A stretch of 64,000 nucleotides of DNA, from contig JANUWF010001101.1 in assembly GCA_026120185.1 (NCBI GenBank), positions 2,728,001 to 2,792,000 of the forward strand, read 5' to 3'. The notes under the pieces were generated by a model that made no database searches, was not told where the DNA came from, and saw only the letters and a program-made list of their open reading frames with translations. Shown piece after piece: positions 1 to 10,375 of the stretch. Positions within the stretch are counted from its first letter, which is position 1. Each line of letters begins with the position of its first letter. The position numbers and the translations under genes were made by a program. This DNA is from Voacanga thouarsii. Its lineage: Eukaryota; Streptophyta; Magnoliopsida; Gentianales; Apocynaceae.

Positions 1-111
1 ATGTGTCAGGTTCTCTTTGAGTCTCAAGAACAAGTGGCAATACCACATGCTTCTTCTTTAACTTGTATAGATTTGTTTAACTTTCTAACGAAGTCTTATA
101 TAGAAAATTGA
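1..111 (+). CDS. Short open frame at window start, unrecognised
   Basis: An ATG at base 1 opens a 36-codon frame that stops with TGA at 109-111. It may be the tail of a longer frame that starts outside the window. The composition is less AT-rich than the following DNA, and residues such as the CQVLFESQEQV stretch look protein-like, but I recognise no family. The next 50 bases are purine-rich and hold nothing clear before the copia-1 target site at 160. It could be a fragment of a host gene or chance. Confidence 0.12.
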   Translation: MCQVLFESQEQVAIPHASSLTCIDLFNFLTKSYIEN

Positions 112-164
112 AAGAATAGAGAAGAAGCAAGAGAAAGTTGAAAATTTCTAAAGAAATAGTCAGT

Positions 165-531
165 TGTTATGAATTATTGGAATCTCCATTAATTAGTGGA
201 GGCTCCACTAATTATGGATTTATGTGAATTATTAGAAGATTTTTATGGATGTCCACCATTTAGTGGAGACACCATTAATTGAGATTAGTTGAAGATGATG
301 TATGCCATGATGTATTTCACTAATTAGAGCTCTATAAATAGAGCTATTCTCTAAGCTTGTAATACACCATCATTTTGTGAAAGAAAGATTAGTGAAAGAA
401 AGATTAGAGAAAGAATTGTGAGAGAAAGAAAGAGAGAAGTTTGAAGAGAAATTCTTGTGCAAAGAATAGTTAGAATTTTCTTAGTGTGTAGTGTGTAGAT
501 TTTATTCTAACACTACCCTAATTTTATAACA
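165..531 (+). repeat. Copia-1 5' LTR
   Basis: This 367-bp repeat is matched by 5410-5776. It contains a TATA box at 333-340 followed by a purine-rich stretch of GAAAGAAAGATTAG-type repeats (378-470) that would lie in R/U5. It differs from the 3' copy by G/A, G/A and C/T changes near 237, 251 and 368. Confidence 0.95.
333..340 (+). promoter_or_regulatory. Copia-1 LTR TATA box
   Basis: The sequence tataaata sits inside the short palindrome gagctctataaatagagct, about 170 bp into the LTR. The same box is present in the 3' LTR at 5578-5585. The position fits a U3 promoter starting transcription about 30 bp downstream, near 365-370. Confidence 0.7.
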
Positions 532-612
532 CGTTATCAGCACGAGTCTCTACCGGTACAAAAGCCAGAAGACTAAGCACGAGTTTCTGCCGTTACCAAA
601 GCCAGAAGACAG
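532..612 (+). other. Copia-1 primer-binding region and duplicated leader
   Basis: Directly after the LTR comes cgttatcagcacgag, not the usual TGGTATCAGAGC that pairs with the 3' end of initiator Met tRNA. Having no TGG, it does not pair with a CCA end, which suggests priming from an internal part of a tRNA as in Drosophila copia; that is inference. The block from gcacgagtctctacc (539-575) is repeated in altered form as gcacgagtttctgcc (576-612), a 37-bp imperfect tandem duplication just ahead of gag. Confidence 0.55.
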
Positions 613-632
613 GTACGCATTTATTGATCTCT

Positions 633-1700
633 ATGGCTAACATCGCTAAACTCGAATTTGTAGCCCTTGATATTTTTGGAAAAAATTATATGTCATGGGT
701 TCTCGATGCAGAAATGCATCTAAATGCTGAAGGCCTTAGTGAAACTATTCAAGCAAATAATAGTGAATCTGCACAATACAAGGCTAAAACTTTGATTTTT
801 ATTCGTCGTCATCTCGATGAAAATTTGAAAATTGAATATCTTACTGAAAAAGATCCATATGGCCTGTGGGTAAATTTAAAAGAAAGATTTGACCACCTGA
901 AGATGGTCGTACTACCTACTGCACGGTATGAATGGTTGCACCTGAGGTTGCAAGATTTTAAAACCGTGAATGAATATAGCTCCGCAATGTATAAAATTAC
1001 ATCTCAATTAAAATTATGCGGAGAAAAAGTGACTGATGAAGATATGTTGGAGAAGACATTCTCCACCTTTCATGCCTCGAATATTGTCCTGCAGCAACAA
1101 TATCGAGAAAATGGGTATACAAAATTTACAGATTTAATTATCGCCCTCCTCATTGCAGAGAAGAATAATGAGTTATTATTGAGAAATCATGAAGCCAGAC
1201 CAACTGGCTCAACAACACTCCCAGAAGTGAATGTTGTTGGCTCTAGCAGAAGCCATCGTTATAGTCGTGGTCGTGGCCATGGCCGTGGTCGTGGTCGTGG
1301 TTATGGTCATAGATACGCTCGATATTTCCCTTATCACAATCATAATCAAACTGTGAGAAATACTGGCCACCTGAAGTGGAACAGAAAAGATCATAAGGGA
1401 AAAAAAAAAGAAATTGAAGAAAAGCATGAGGATATATGTTATAGATGTGGCATGAAAGGTCATTGGTCACGAAACTGTCGTACGGCTAAGCATTTAGTTG
1501 AATTGTATCAAGCTTCATTGAAAAATAAAAATGTGGAAGCAAATTTTTTTCAACATCCAATAAATGATATTGATGATGATGATATTGATCCTGAAGATCT
1601 TAATATCAATATTATCCATATGGATGTATCGGATTTTTTTGAACACCCAGACGGTATGATAGACCATTTAATTGGTGATGGCAGTGTCCAGAAGAACTAA
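633..1700 (+). CDS. gag: Copia-1 Gag (capsid-nucleocapsid), intact frame
   Basis: A 355-codon frame from the ATG at 633 (MANIAKLEF) to TAA at 1698-1700. The frame is open a little further upstream, but 633 is its first ATG. Residues about 10-200 match the UBN2/copia gag type, with conserved blocks such as LRLQDFKTVNEY and LLEKTFSTFHASN. An Arg/Gly run (RGRGHGRGRGRGYG) near residues 210-225 and a CCHC zinc knuckle CYRCGMKGHWSRNC near 270 would bind RNA. The tail is acidic (DIDDDDIDPEDLN). This is the only undamaged structural gene in the element. It would form the virus-like particle core in the cytoplasm. Gag ends before pol and is not fused to it. Confidence 0.85.
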   Translation: MANIAKLEFVALDIFGKNYMSWVLDAEMHLNAEGLSETIQANNSESAQYKAKTLIFIRRHLDENLKIEYLTEKDPYGLWVNLKERFDHLKMVVLPTARYEWLHLRLQDFKTVNEYSSAMYKITSQLKLCGEKVTDEDMLEKTFSTFHASNIVLQQQYRENGYTKFTDLIIALLIAEKNNELLLRNHEARPTGSTTLPEVNVVGSSRSHRYSRGRGHGRGRGRGYGHRYARYFPYHNHNQTVRNTGHLKWNRKDHKGKKKEIEEKHEDICYRCGMKGHWSRNCRTAKHLVELYQASLKNKNVEANFFQHPINDIDDDDIDPEDLNINIIHMDVSDFFEHPDGMIDHLIGDGSVQKN

Positions 1701-1782
1701 AGCCTCACCCTGATATTTTTGTATTTTCATTTTCATTCTATTCTAATAATATTTACGTTTGCATATATATATTTGTATTCAG

Positions 1783-3141
1783 ATGGCTGTTGTTAATGAT
1801 AATGTATGCATTACTGATAGTGGAACTACACACACCATACTAAAAAATGAGAAATATTTTTCTGATCTCAAAATGGGAGAAATAAATATTTATACGATAA
1901 ACGGTAGTGCAAATGTAATTGAGGGCTCCGGAAGAGCTAGTATATTGTTGCCTAAAGGAACAACAATTATTATTGATAAGGCACTATTTTCCTCAAAATC
2001 CAGAAGAAATTTATTGAGTTTTAAAGATATCCGCAGAAATGGATATCATGTTGACACAAATGAGGAAAATGGAATTGAGCATATTTTTATTACTCAAATG
2101 CATTTGGGTAAGAAATCGGTATTAGAAAAACTGCCGTCTTTTTCTACTGGTCTATATTTTGTAAAAATACGTACAATTGAAATTCATCATCTAGTAAACC
2201 AGAAGTTTACTGATCCTATTACTTTTAGCATTTGGCATGACCGGTTGGGTCATCCGGGATCTACCATGATGAGAAGAATCATTGAGAATACACATGGTCA
2301 TCCTTTAAAAAATAAAAGGATATTAACATCAGAAAAATTCGCATGTACTGCATGTTCCCTAGGAAAATTAATTGTTAAACCATCACCAGTAAAAGTAAGA
2401 GCTGAAAGTCCTACATTTCTCGAACGGATTCACGGAGATATTTGTGGACCTATTGATCCACCATGTGGACCGTTCAAATATTTTATGGTCTTAATTGATG
2501 CATCATCCCGATGGTCACATGTATGTTTATTATCTACTCACAACCTGGCGTTTGCGAGATTACTTGCTCAAATAATTAAATTACGAGCACAATTTCCGGA
2601 CCATCACATTAAAAATATCCGTTTGGATAATGTCTGGTGAATTTTCATCACATGCTTTTGATGCATATTGCATGTCAATTGGGATTAATGTTGAACATTC
2701 CGTAGCTCATGTTCACACACAAAATGGTCTTGCTCGAATCTTTGATTAAACGATTACAATTAATTGCTAGATCATTATTAATGAAAACAAATCTCCCAAC
2801 ATCTCGCTCGGGGACATGCTATTCTACATGCCGCAACACTTGTACGTATAAGACCAGCTAGTTATCATAAATTCTCTCCTTTGCAATTGGCTTTTGGGTC
2901 GAACCAAATATTGCTCATTTAAGAATTTTTGGTGTGTCTGTATATATTCCAATTGCACCAAACCAACGTACAAAGATGGGTCCTCAAAGAAGAAAGGGGA
3001 TATACGTTGGATATGATTCTCCCTCTATTATCGTGTATGTTGAACCCCCGACAGGAGATGTATTCACAAAGAAGATTTGCCGATTGTCATTTTGATGAAT
3101 CATTATTCCCTAAATTAGGGGGAGAACCAAAACAAAGATAA
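1783..3141 (+). pseudogene. pol: Copia-1 protease and integrase, frameshifted
   Basis: The frame starts at the ATG at 1783, 82 nt after the gag stop and right after an acceptor-like ttgtattcag. Protease active site DSGTTH lies near residue 10. The integrase zinc part has WHDRLGHPGS followed by CTACSLGK. The integrase core begins RIHGDICGPI, but the frame breaks at RLDNVW: one extra base near 2630-2633 destroys the expected RLDNAGEF. The rest of the core is readable in other frames (VEHSVAHVHTQNGLA near 2690-2735) with stops near 2748 and 2860. The C-terminal part (IYVGYDSPSIIVYVEP type) is near 2990-3050. It cannot give active integrase. Confidence 0.85.
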
Positions 3142-3226
3142 AAAGGATCTTGTTTGGACAACATCATTAAATTATCTTGATCCGCGCACAAGCGCATGTG
3201 AACTTGAAGTTCAAAAGATAATTCAT

Positions 3227-5270
3227 TTGCAAAGCATTGCAAATCAAATGCCGACGCTTTTGTTGACTCCGGAAGAGTTACAAAATCGCATATTCCAGAC
3301 TATAAATGCTCCTATTCGAATTGAAGTTCCAGCAGAACAAAATATTATACCTATAGTCATTGAGTCAAAAACACGCCAAAAGCGTGGCCGACCTCTTGGT
3401 TCTAAAGATAAAAATCCTCGAAAGAAAAGAGGATTAACTGATCCAGAAGATCATATTGAAGAAAAGAATGATAAAGACCAAGAGAGAACTGATGACAAAG
3501 AACCGTAAGTTGATGAAAGTAACACTGAAATTTCTATCAATTATACCACTTCCAGTAGAAGTTGGAATCGGATAGAAACTCGTTATTGATAATATATTTG
3601 CATACAATATATCTCTTAATGTTACACAAGATAATGATGATCCCGAACCAATATCGATTGATGAATGTCGGCATAGAAAAGATTGGCTGCAATGGAAAGA
3701 TGCGATTCAATCGGAGTTAAATGCACTGACAAAACGTGAAGTCTTCGGACCTGCAGTCCGAACACCAGAAGGTGTAAAACCTGTTGGCTACAAATGGATA
3801 TTTGTGCGAAAGCGCAATGAAAAGAGTGAAATCGTTCGATATAAAGCGCGATTAGTAGCCCAAGGTTTTTCACAAAGACCATGTATTGACTATGATAAAA
3901 CTTATTCTCCTGTTGTTGATGCTATTACACTCCGATATATTATCAGTTTGGCAGTACATGAAAAGATAGATATGCGCCTATTAGATGTTGTCACTGCTTA
4001 CTTGTATGGAAATTTAGAAAATGATATTTACATGAAAATCCCCGAAGGATTTCATATGCCTGAAGCATATAAACATTATCCTCGTGAAAATTACTCCATC
4101 AAGTTGCAAAAATTATTATATGGCCTGAAGCAATCTGGACGCATGTGGTTCACACGTCTTAGTGAATATTTATTGAAAGCGGGATTTAAAAATGACCAGG
4201 TATGTCCATGTGTTTTTATTAAGAAATCTGGTTCTAAATTTGTGATATTAGCTATATATGTTGATGATATTAATCTTATTGGAACTCCTGAAGAGCTCCA
4301 AGAAACAATTGATTATTTAAAAAGAGAATTCGAAATCAAGGATTTTGGTAAAACCAAATTTTGCCTTGGTTTACAAATTGAACATCTGGAGAGTGGAACA
4401 TTTATTCATCAATCAGCATATACAGCAAAAGTGCTAAAAAGATTTTACATGGACAAAGCACATCCATTGAGTATTCCAATGATCGTCCGATCATTAAATG
4501 TGGATAAAGATCCTTTCCGACCTCAAGAAAATGATGAAGAACTCCTTGGTCCTGAAGTACCATATCTCGAATGCAATTGGTGCATTGATGTATCTTGCTA
4601 ATAATACAAGACCCGATATTGCTTTTGCTTGTCAATTTATTAGCAAGATTTAGTTCTTCACCAACACGACGACATTGGAATGGAATTAAACAAGTCCTTC
4701 GATATCTCCAAGGTACAATTGATCTCGGATTATTTTATTCAAATAAAACTAGTCCAACATTGATAGGTTATGCGAGATGTCTGGTTATTTATCTCGATCC
4801 ACATAAAGCACGTTCTCAAACGGGCTATCTATTTACATGTGGAAATACGGCTATATCATGGCGTTCTACGAAACAATCTATAGCAGACTACTTCTTCAAA
4901 TCATGTCTGAAATTATAGCCATTCATGAAGCAAGTCGAGAATGTGTATGGCTAAGATCCATGATTCATTATATCCGAGAAAGTTGTGGATTATCATCAAT
5001 CAAAGATATTCCAACTCCTCTTTATGAAGACAATGCAGCTTGCATAGCTCAATTACGAGGAGGATATATTAAAGGAGATCGGACAAAACATATTTCACCA
5101 AAATTTTTCTTTACTCATGAACTCCAGAAGAAAGGTGAAATTGATGTGTTACAAATTCGGTCATGTGATAACCTCGCAGATATTTTCACGAAGACTTTAC
5201 CGACTGCAACATTTAAAAAGTTGAGATATAAAATCGGTATGCGTCGGTTTAAAGATTTAAAGGAATCATC
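3227..5270 (+). pseudogene. pol: Copia-1 linker, reverse transcriptase and RNase H, broken
   Basis: 3227-3508 is an intact linker with KRGRPLGSKDKNPRKKR, an AT-hook-like basic motif. Reverse transcriptase follows: WIFVRKRN then ARLVAQGFSQ near 3850 and the catalytic YVDDI near 4255-4270. The frame breaks near 4570-4600 (PYLECNWCID in place of the usual PYLSAIGALMYLA), continues at 4595 and shifts again near 4885. RNase H carries EIIAIHEASRECVWLR, YEDNAACIAQL and HISPKFFFTHEL, ending with CDNLADIFTKTLP near 5200. The order and spacing are normal for Ty1/copia; at least two shifts and a region without an open frame (3510-3800) disable it. Confidence 0.85.
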
Positions 5271-5409
5271 TCATCGGGGGAGTAATAAATGGACATATAG
5301 AATAATGTACTCTTTTTCCTTCACTAGATTTTTTTCCCACTCGGGTTTTTATCTAGTAAGGTTTTAATGAGGCATATTCTTTATGTATGGATGGACATCC
5401 AAGGGGGAG

Positions 5410-5776
5410 TGTTATGAATTATTGGAATCTCCATTAATTAGTGGAGGCTCCACTAATTATGGATTTATGTGAATTATTAGAAAATTTTTATGGATATCCA
5501 CCATTTAGTGGAGACACCATTAATTGAGATTAGTTGAAGATGATGTATGCCATGATGTATTTCACTAATTAGAGCTCTATAAATAGAGCTATTCTCTAAG
5601 CTTGTAATACACTATCATTTTGTGAAAGAAAGATTAGTGAAAGAAAGATTAGAGAAAGAATTGTGAGAGAAAGAAAGAGAGAAGTTTGAAGAGAAATTCT
5701 TGTGCAAAGAATAGTTAGAATTTTCTTAGTGTGTAGTGTGTAGATTTTATTCTAACACTACCCTAATTTTATAACA
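5410..5776 (+). repeat. Copia-1 3' LTR with polypurine tract
   Basis: This is the second 367-bp LTR. The tract aagggggag at 5401-5409 abuts it and would prime plus-strand DNA. The copy of the target site, tcagt, follows at 5777-5781. Confidence 0.95.
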
Positions 5777-5818
5777 TCAGTGATTATTTAACGCTTCTCT
5801 TTTGATGATTATTTTTTA

Positions 5819-6213
5819 AGGGTTCATTTGATAAAGTTAAAGTTTGAAGACTAAAATTTAAATATTTAAGTACTAAATTTTGAAAATTAAATTCTGAAAT
5901 TTGAAGTTTGAATTTAAAGTTTTAATGAAGTATAATTTTTTATATTGTATTTTATTACAATTTAGAATAAATATAAAAAATATTAATAATTAGATGAGTA
6001 TTTAATATATTCAAATTTCAAATTTAAGTAACTTTCAATTTATTTAAAACTTATAAAAATTCTAGTACATCTTAATCAAATAAATAATAATAATAATTTA
6101 TTATCAAATGTACATAATTAATTTAGTACTTAATACTATATATTATTAAATATACTTAATGAAATAAATACTTAATTAATTAATTTTAATTATTTAATTG
6201 AATTACCAAACAA
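5819..6213. mobile_element. Possible AT-rich MITE
   Basis: A roughly 395-bp, extremely AT-rich stretch begins agggttcatttgataa and ends aattaccaaacaag. Its ends are imperfect inverted repeats (ttcatttgataa against cttgtttggtaa, 8 of 12 matching), and attttt runs sit on both sides as a possible target duplication. The GGTTYRTTTGRTAA type of end is known from small hAT-like elements. The ends are too eroded to be sure, and it may simply be AT-rich filler. Confidence 0.3.
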
Positions 6214-6335
6214 GATTTTTGGCCAGTAAGTTTATGTAATTACATGAACAAAATTGCCACTAAGGTCATGGCTGTTCATCTTGGCACTTTATTGCCATAC
6301 TTTATTGGATGATCACACGTTGCCTGACGTTGGTT

Positions 6336-6390
6336 CATGTAGCCGATCCCAAGTTACTTGGGATTAAGGCTTAGTTTGTTGTTGTTGTAT
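6336..6390 (+). mobile_element. 3' end of an Au-type SINE or RTE-type LINE
   Basis: The stretch gtagccgatcccaagttac, followed by ttgggattaaggctt and (ttg)n, matches the 3' tail I recall for plant Au SINEs and their partner RTE LINEs (GCCGACCCCA...GGGATTAAGGCTT then TTG repeats). The inner part can fold into a short hairpin (ccaagt/acttgg). Only the tail is recognisable. The DNA before it (6221-6335) could be the rest of the SINE, but I see no clear A or B box. Confidence 0.5.
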
Positions 6391-6404
6391 TATTTCATTA
6401 AATC

Positions 6405-8300
6405 AATCTAGTTTTGTGAAAAGTATAAACATAGCTGACAATGCGCTTCTGGCTCATGAACTTGTTCATTCTATTGATCGAAAGGTTAAAGGAGGTAATC
6501 TAGTGTTGAAACTAGATATGATGAAGGCTTTTGATAGGGTGTCTTGGAAGTCTTTGCTGGAGGTAATGAGACGGTTTGGGTTTAATCAGCATGTTTTGAA
6601 GCCTGTTGAAAATTCGTTGAGTGACTGTTGGTTTTCTGCGTTGATTGATGGGGAGAGTTGTGGTTTCTTTAAGTTTGCTAAAGGCATAAGACAAGGAAAT
6701 CCATTGTCTTCGACTTTATTTGCCATTGCTCAGGAGTTGTTTTCTAGAAGCGTAAATCATTTGATGGCCAAAGGTCGTTTCATTCTATATAGTGTTCCTA
6801 CTTTTTGTAATCCAATTTCGCATCTAAGCTTTGCAGAAGATATCCTGCTATTTATTACTTCTATAAAAGAAATTTTTGCATATGGTGATGAAGCTTTTGT
6901 AGGACTATCATAGTTGCTCAGGTCAGCAAGTAAATCCTTTGAAAAGTTCTTTTGCTTTGTCAGCTAAAATAACTCCTCAATGTGCACTAATCGTTAATCG
7001 AACTTTGGGATTTGCTAAGAAATATCTTCCTTTTGTTTATTTAGACTGTCCGATTTTCAAAGGTAGGAAGAAGGCCATTTATTTTCAGTCCTTGGTGGAC
7101 TAGGTTAAGAGGTGTATTGATTCTTGGAGGTTTAAATTCCTTTCTTTTGCTGCCTATCTTCAACCCATCAAGTCAGTTTTAGCATCCTATCCTCTTCATT
7201 GGCTTTAGGTTCTTAATTCTTCTAAAATGGTCCTAATTAAAGAAGATAAAAAAATATTTTTCAAACTTCTTTTGGGGCACTTCAGATTATGGAGATAGGA
7301 GGCATTGAGTGGCTTGGAATTCTGTATGTTTTCCAATTGCTGACAATTGATTGGGAGTTAGAGGCTTGGAGCATTTGGTTGATGCTTTTTTAGTTGGTTT
7401 GTGGTGGAAGTTCAGACAATGAAATTCCTTATGGGCAGACTTTCTCTAGGCAAAGTAAAATTGTTCAGGTGTTCTTCCTTCTCAGCTGTCCCTAATGAAC
7501 TTGGATTCTAATCCTTGGAAATGACTTATGCAAATCTGGAATCACACAGAGCAATCAATCTCAATTGTTCTTAGCTCGGGGCAATGTTCTTTCTAGTTTG
7601 ACAATTGGACTGGCTATGGTCGTCTTACAGATTTAAATCCTTCGATTTTTCTGCCACATTCTTCAGTTGCTAATTGGGTAGAGAATGGATTCTGGAACGT
7701 AAGAAGAATTCTCTCTTATTTAAGCCAAGGAAACGCTTTGATGGTTTGTAAGAAGAATTCTCTCTTATTTAAGCTAAGGAAACACTTTGATATGGTCTTG
7801 AAAATACTTCCTCCTTTTCAGCAAGAAGATCATCTGAATTGGTCTTACAACATTGCTGGGAAATTTTTTGTTTGCTACCTGGGATACTGTTCGTCCACGT
7901 AAAAACGCTAACAGTATAATGGAGTAGATCTGGAAGCTATAGTGTCTGTCGAAAATGAAGCTATTTGTATGGAAGTTTCTGAATAGTTGTGTTGCCTCGG
8001 ATAATCGGCTTCAGGTGCTGGGATTTCAGATTTGTTCTAAATGTTCTATTTGTGGATCGGTGTTAGAAACTACTCTACACCTCTTTGTTTAATGTTGGCA
8101 ATTAGGCAAATCTGAATAGGGATAGTAGCAGACCCTGGTATGCGGCACTCTATTGCAACTAAAGGTTCTTCATGAGTTTTTTCAAGGCTTGGTGGAGCTA
8201 TAAGGTGTCATCTTCTTCCCAGAGTTGTATTACTTTGATTTATTATCTCTGGGAAGTTTACAAAGTCCGTAATGCAGTGAGATTTGATGGGGTTTCAAAT
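6405..8300 (+). pseudogene. L1-type LINE ORF2 remnant: reverse transcriptase and zinc-knuckle region
   Basis: The longest open piece (6416-6913) reads through non-LTR RT blocks: LKLDMMKAFDRVSW, GIRQGNPLSSTLF and HLSFAEDILLF, in which the catalytic FADD has become FAED. Further RT and linker pieces follow in shifting frames with stops (for example SWRFKFLSFAAYLQPIK near 7120-7175). A zf-RVT domain (KMKLFVWKFL ... CSKCSICGSVLETTLHLF) lies at 7955-8090. The 5' part with endonuclease is missing. The sequence stops at RNAVRFDG near 8290, where copia-4 is inserted, and resumes after 54697. A 46-bp imperfect tandem repeat lies near 7697-7790. Confidence 0.85.
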
Positions 8301-8898
8301 TGTTAGATTGATCAATTATAAGATATAATTATTGATTCAAATAATTTCAATTAGTCTAAGAGTGTAGTTACGTTCCATTAATAATAGTCTAACTGTATCC
8401 AGTCAGGTCCTTTCAATAGTCTTAATTATGGATAAAAATAAATTATAAATTATTTATAATTTATTATGATAAATTGTAAGAAACAAAAGTCATATTTGAG
8501 ATAGAATATGATAAGTAGAGATAGATGTACTCAACTATACTTATCTTGTTTCATCAGAATTCATATTTAAGATAGACTCGAATATGTAGAAACAGTTAGA
8601 AATGGCCAATTATATATATTGGTTTAAGATTCTATATCAAGGTTATGTGAAAAATAACGTTTTCTTAGAGTTTGTGTGAGTCCACCCTTAAAAAAGAGAG
8701 GAAAAATACGACTATCAATTTTTTTGGTCTCTGGAGATTACACTAAAGAAGGCTTGAGGGTCTGGAGTATTACCAGAAGCCAAAAACTTTTCAAGTCGTA
8801 TTTTTGAAAATAATATCTACGAAGGTATGATTCGTTTTTTCTATATTTATAAAATTTAATATGATTAATATATAAATTTATCAATCATATTCTCAACA
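8301..8898 (+). repeat. Copia-4 5' LTR with large internal deletion
   Basis: It aligns with 54055-54696 of the 3' LTR, sharing for example gatataattattga, gttatgtgaaaaataacg and aagagaggaaaaata. The opening tgttagat joins directly to sequence equivalent to 54061 onward, so about 646 bp present in the 3' LTR are missing. The junction lies in the shared word ttagat. A second gap of roughly 75 bp is seen near 8375. At first sight it looks like a solo LTR; the matching 3' LTR and interrupted LINE show otherwise. Confidence 0.8.
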
Positions 8899-8988
8899 AT
8901 TATTATAAGAACATTTGGTTTGATATATGTTTACGTGTTAAGATTAATTTTTTAATGTATATATTAGTTGAGTAGTGTAGAAACAATG
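8899..8988 (+). other. Copia-4 leader start with decayed primer-binding site
   Basis: Two bases after the LTR lies tattataagaac (8901-8912), which matches TGGTATCAGAGC at 8 of 12 positions. The differences are G to A or T and C to A, as expected of decay. The spacing (LTR, at, PBS) is the same as in the SIRE and Angela copies in this window. The leader is cut at 8988 by the SIRE element and resumes at 40303. Confidence 0.5.
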
Positions 8989-10311
8989 TGTTAGCCCTAA
9001 GAGCATTCTCTTATATTTCGATTTATGACAAACATTGATGAGAATTAACTTGTGTAATCTATATGTGATAGGACATGCTTGATATCGGTTCTTCCAAGGC
9101 GTGCTAATAAGACTGCTAAGTAACTCTTAAGTAATGGAATCTAAGAGTAGGTGATCAAGCATAAGACCAACTTAAGAGATTACATACCGAGAAGCCCTTG
9201 AGAAGAATCATAGACTAGGAATTGTTGTCAAAGTATTATTTGTTAATTCCTATATTTCTTTACCTTTATGTTCAAATTTGTTTTACCTTGAAGCACTTAA
9301 ATATGATTTCAAAAGAAATAGGATATTTCTAAATTTGGACTTTTCGGTTGAAGTAGTTTTGGATAGACCTCTGAATCCAAAGAACTAGGCAATAATCTGA
9401 AGCATTTTTCAAAATATATCTCTTTGCTTAAAGTGCCGCTTTGGACTCACCTTTTGGACGTATATCCTTCCACTTTATGAATCCAAAAGCCTAGAAATCC
9501 TGACAGAAGTAACTAGTTATTACTAGTTGTTGGGACTTTGGTTTTGGCTCTTATAAAAGCCTCTAAAACTCGATTTTGAAGGAGATTTTTGTATTATCTC
9601 TCTCAGAAATACTTTTACACTTTCGAATACAAAAATTTTCCTTTTTATTTATGTTTCAAAATGAAATAAAATTGTTTTAAAGGTAAAAGGCATTGGTACT
9701 TAGTTGTTCATATTTGCTCAATCTGTGAGCTATTTCTTTATTCTTTCTTCAATCAGCTTTGTATCAAGGTTAAGGAGGTAAAATCCAATTGGGGTGAGCC
9801 TTGCTTATTGTGTTTAAAGAGGTTAGGTGTAAAACTAAGTGTGGTAATCCTCTTGTATAAAATTGGTATTGCTTACTACCCTTGATTTGGAAAAAGGTTT
9901 TAGTGAGGGGTGTTGAAACCCTTAAGTGTAAACTTAACGTAGTGGATGTAGAATATTAAGGATTGAACCAATATAAATCCTTGAGTCTATTCTTGCGCTT
10001 TTTGTTTAACCTCCTTCATTGGATTTTTGCTGTCATCAAAACCTAAATGCCTTATCTTTTCCTCTGAAATTATTGATCTATTTAAGACTCTTGTATTCTA
10101 TAGTAAGTCTATCCTTGATAACTCAACTACCCATCTTTAATAAATACCATTTTCTCACTATTCTGTGCTGATTTAAAAGATCTCTAATTGCCTCTTAAAG
10201 TTGTGAAGCAAATCAGCCATTCTGTTTGTCCCTCTCAAAATAGATCAAAATTTTTTTATTTGTTTGCATTTGTTTGCCATAAACTTTATTTACCCCCTCT
10301 AAGGTTTACCA
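8989..10311 (+). repeat. SIRE-like 5' LTR
   Basis: This 1323-bp repeat is matched by 38979-40302. A likely TATA region is gctcttataaaagcctc (9538-9554), with the homologous gctcttataaaaacctc at 39535-39552. The LTR ends aaggtttacca just before the PBS. Confidence 0.85.
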
Positions 10312-10313
10312 AT

Positions 10314-10325
10314 TGGTATCAGAGA
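10314..10325 (+). other. SIRE-like primer-binding site
   Basis: The sequence tggtatcagaga begins three bases after the LTR end. It matches the usual TGGTATCAGAGC, complementary to the 3' end of plant initiator Met tRNA, except at the last base. Confidence 0.85.
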
Positions 10326-10375
10326 GCGCTGTTCTACACTATCTTCGATTTAATAGCCTTGTAGAAAAGATCCAT

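Larger units (their letters stand above)
165..5776 (+). mobile_element. Copia-1: complete but coding-defective Ty1/copia retrotransposon
   Basis: Two 367-bp LTRs begin tgttat and end ataaca (perfect 6-bp inverted ends) and are flanked by the exact 5-bp target duplication tcagt (160-164 and 5777-5781). The internal order is gag, protease, integrase, reverse transcriptase, RNase H, which is the Ty1/copia order. A polypurine tract aagggggag lies directly before the 3' LTR. By eye the LTRs differ at three positions, all transitions, so the insertion is recent. Yet pol is broken by a frameshift near 2625-2640 and by further stops, so this copy cannot make a complete Pol and was probably copied in trans by a relative. 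It is not nested with the other elements. Confidence 0.95.

Noticed and set aside
1209..1470. Antisense frames with His/Asp/Gly or Thr/Met repeats
   Set aside because: They are shadows of the Arg/Gly-rich stretch and zinc knuckle of copia-1 gag on the other strand.
8301..8898. Solo LTR in the LINE
   Set aside because: A homologous LTR at 53407-54696, a PBS-like sequence after 8898, matching flanks and LINE text on both outer sides make it the 5' LTR of copia-4.
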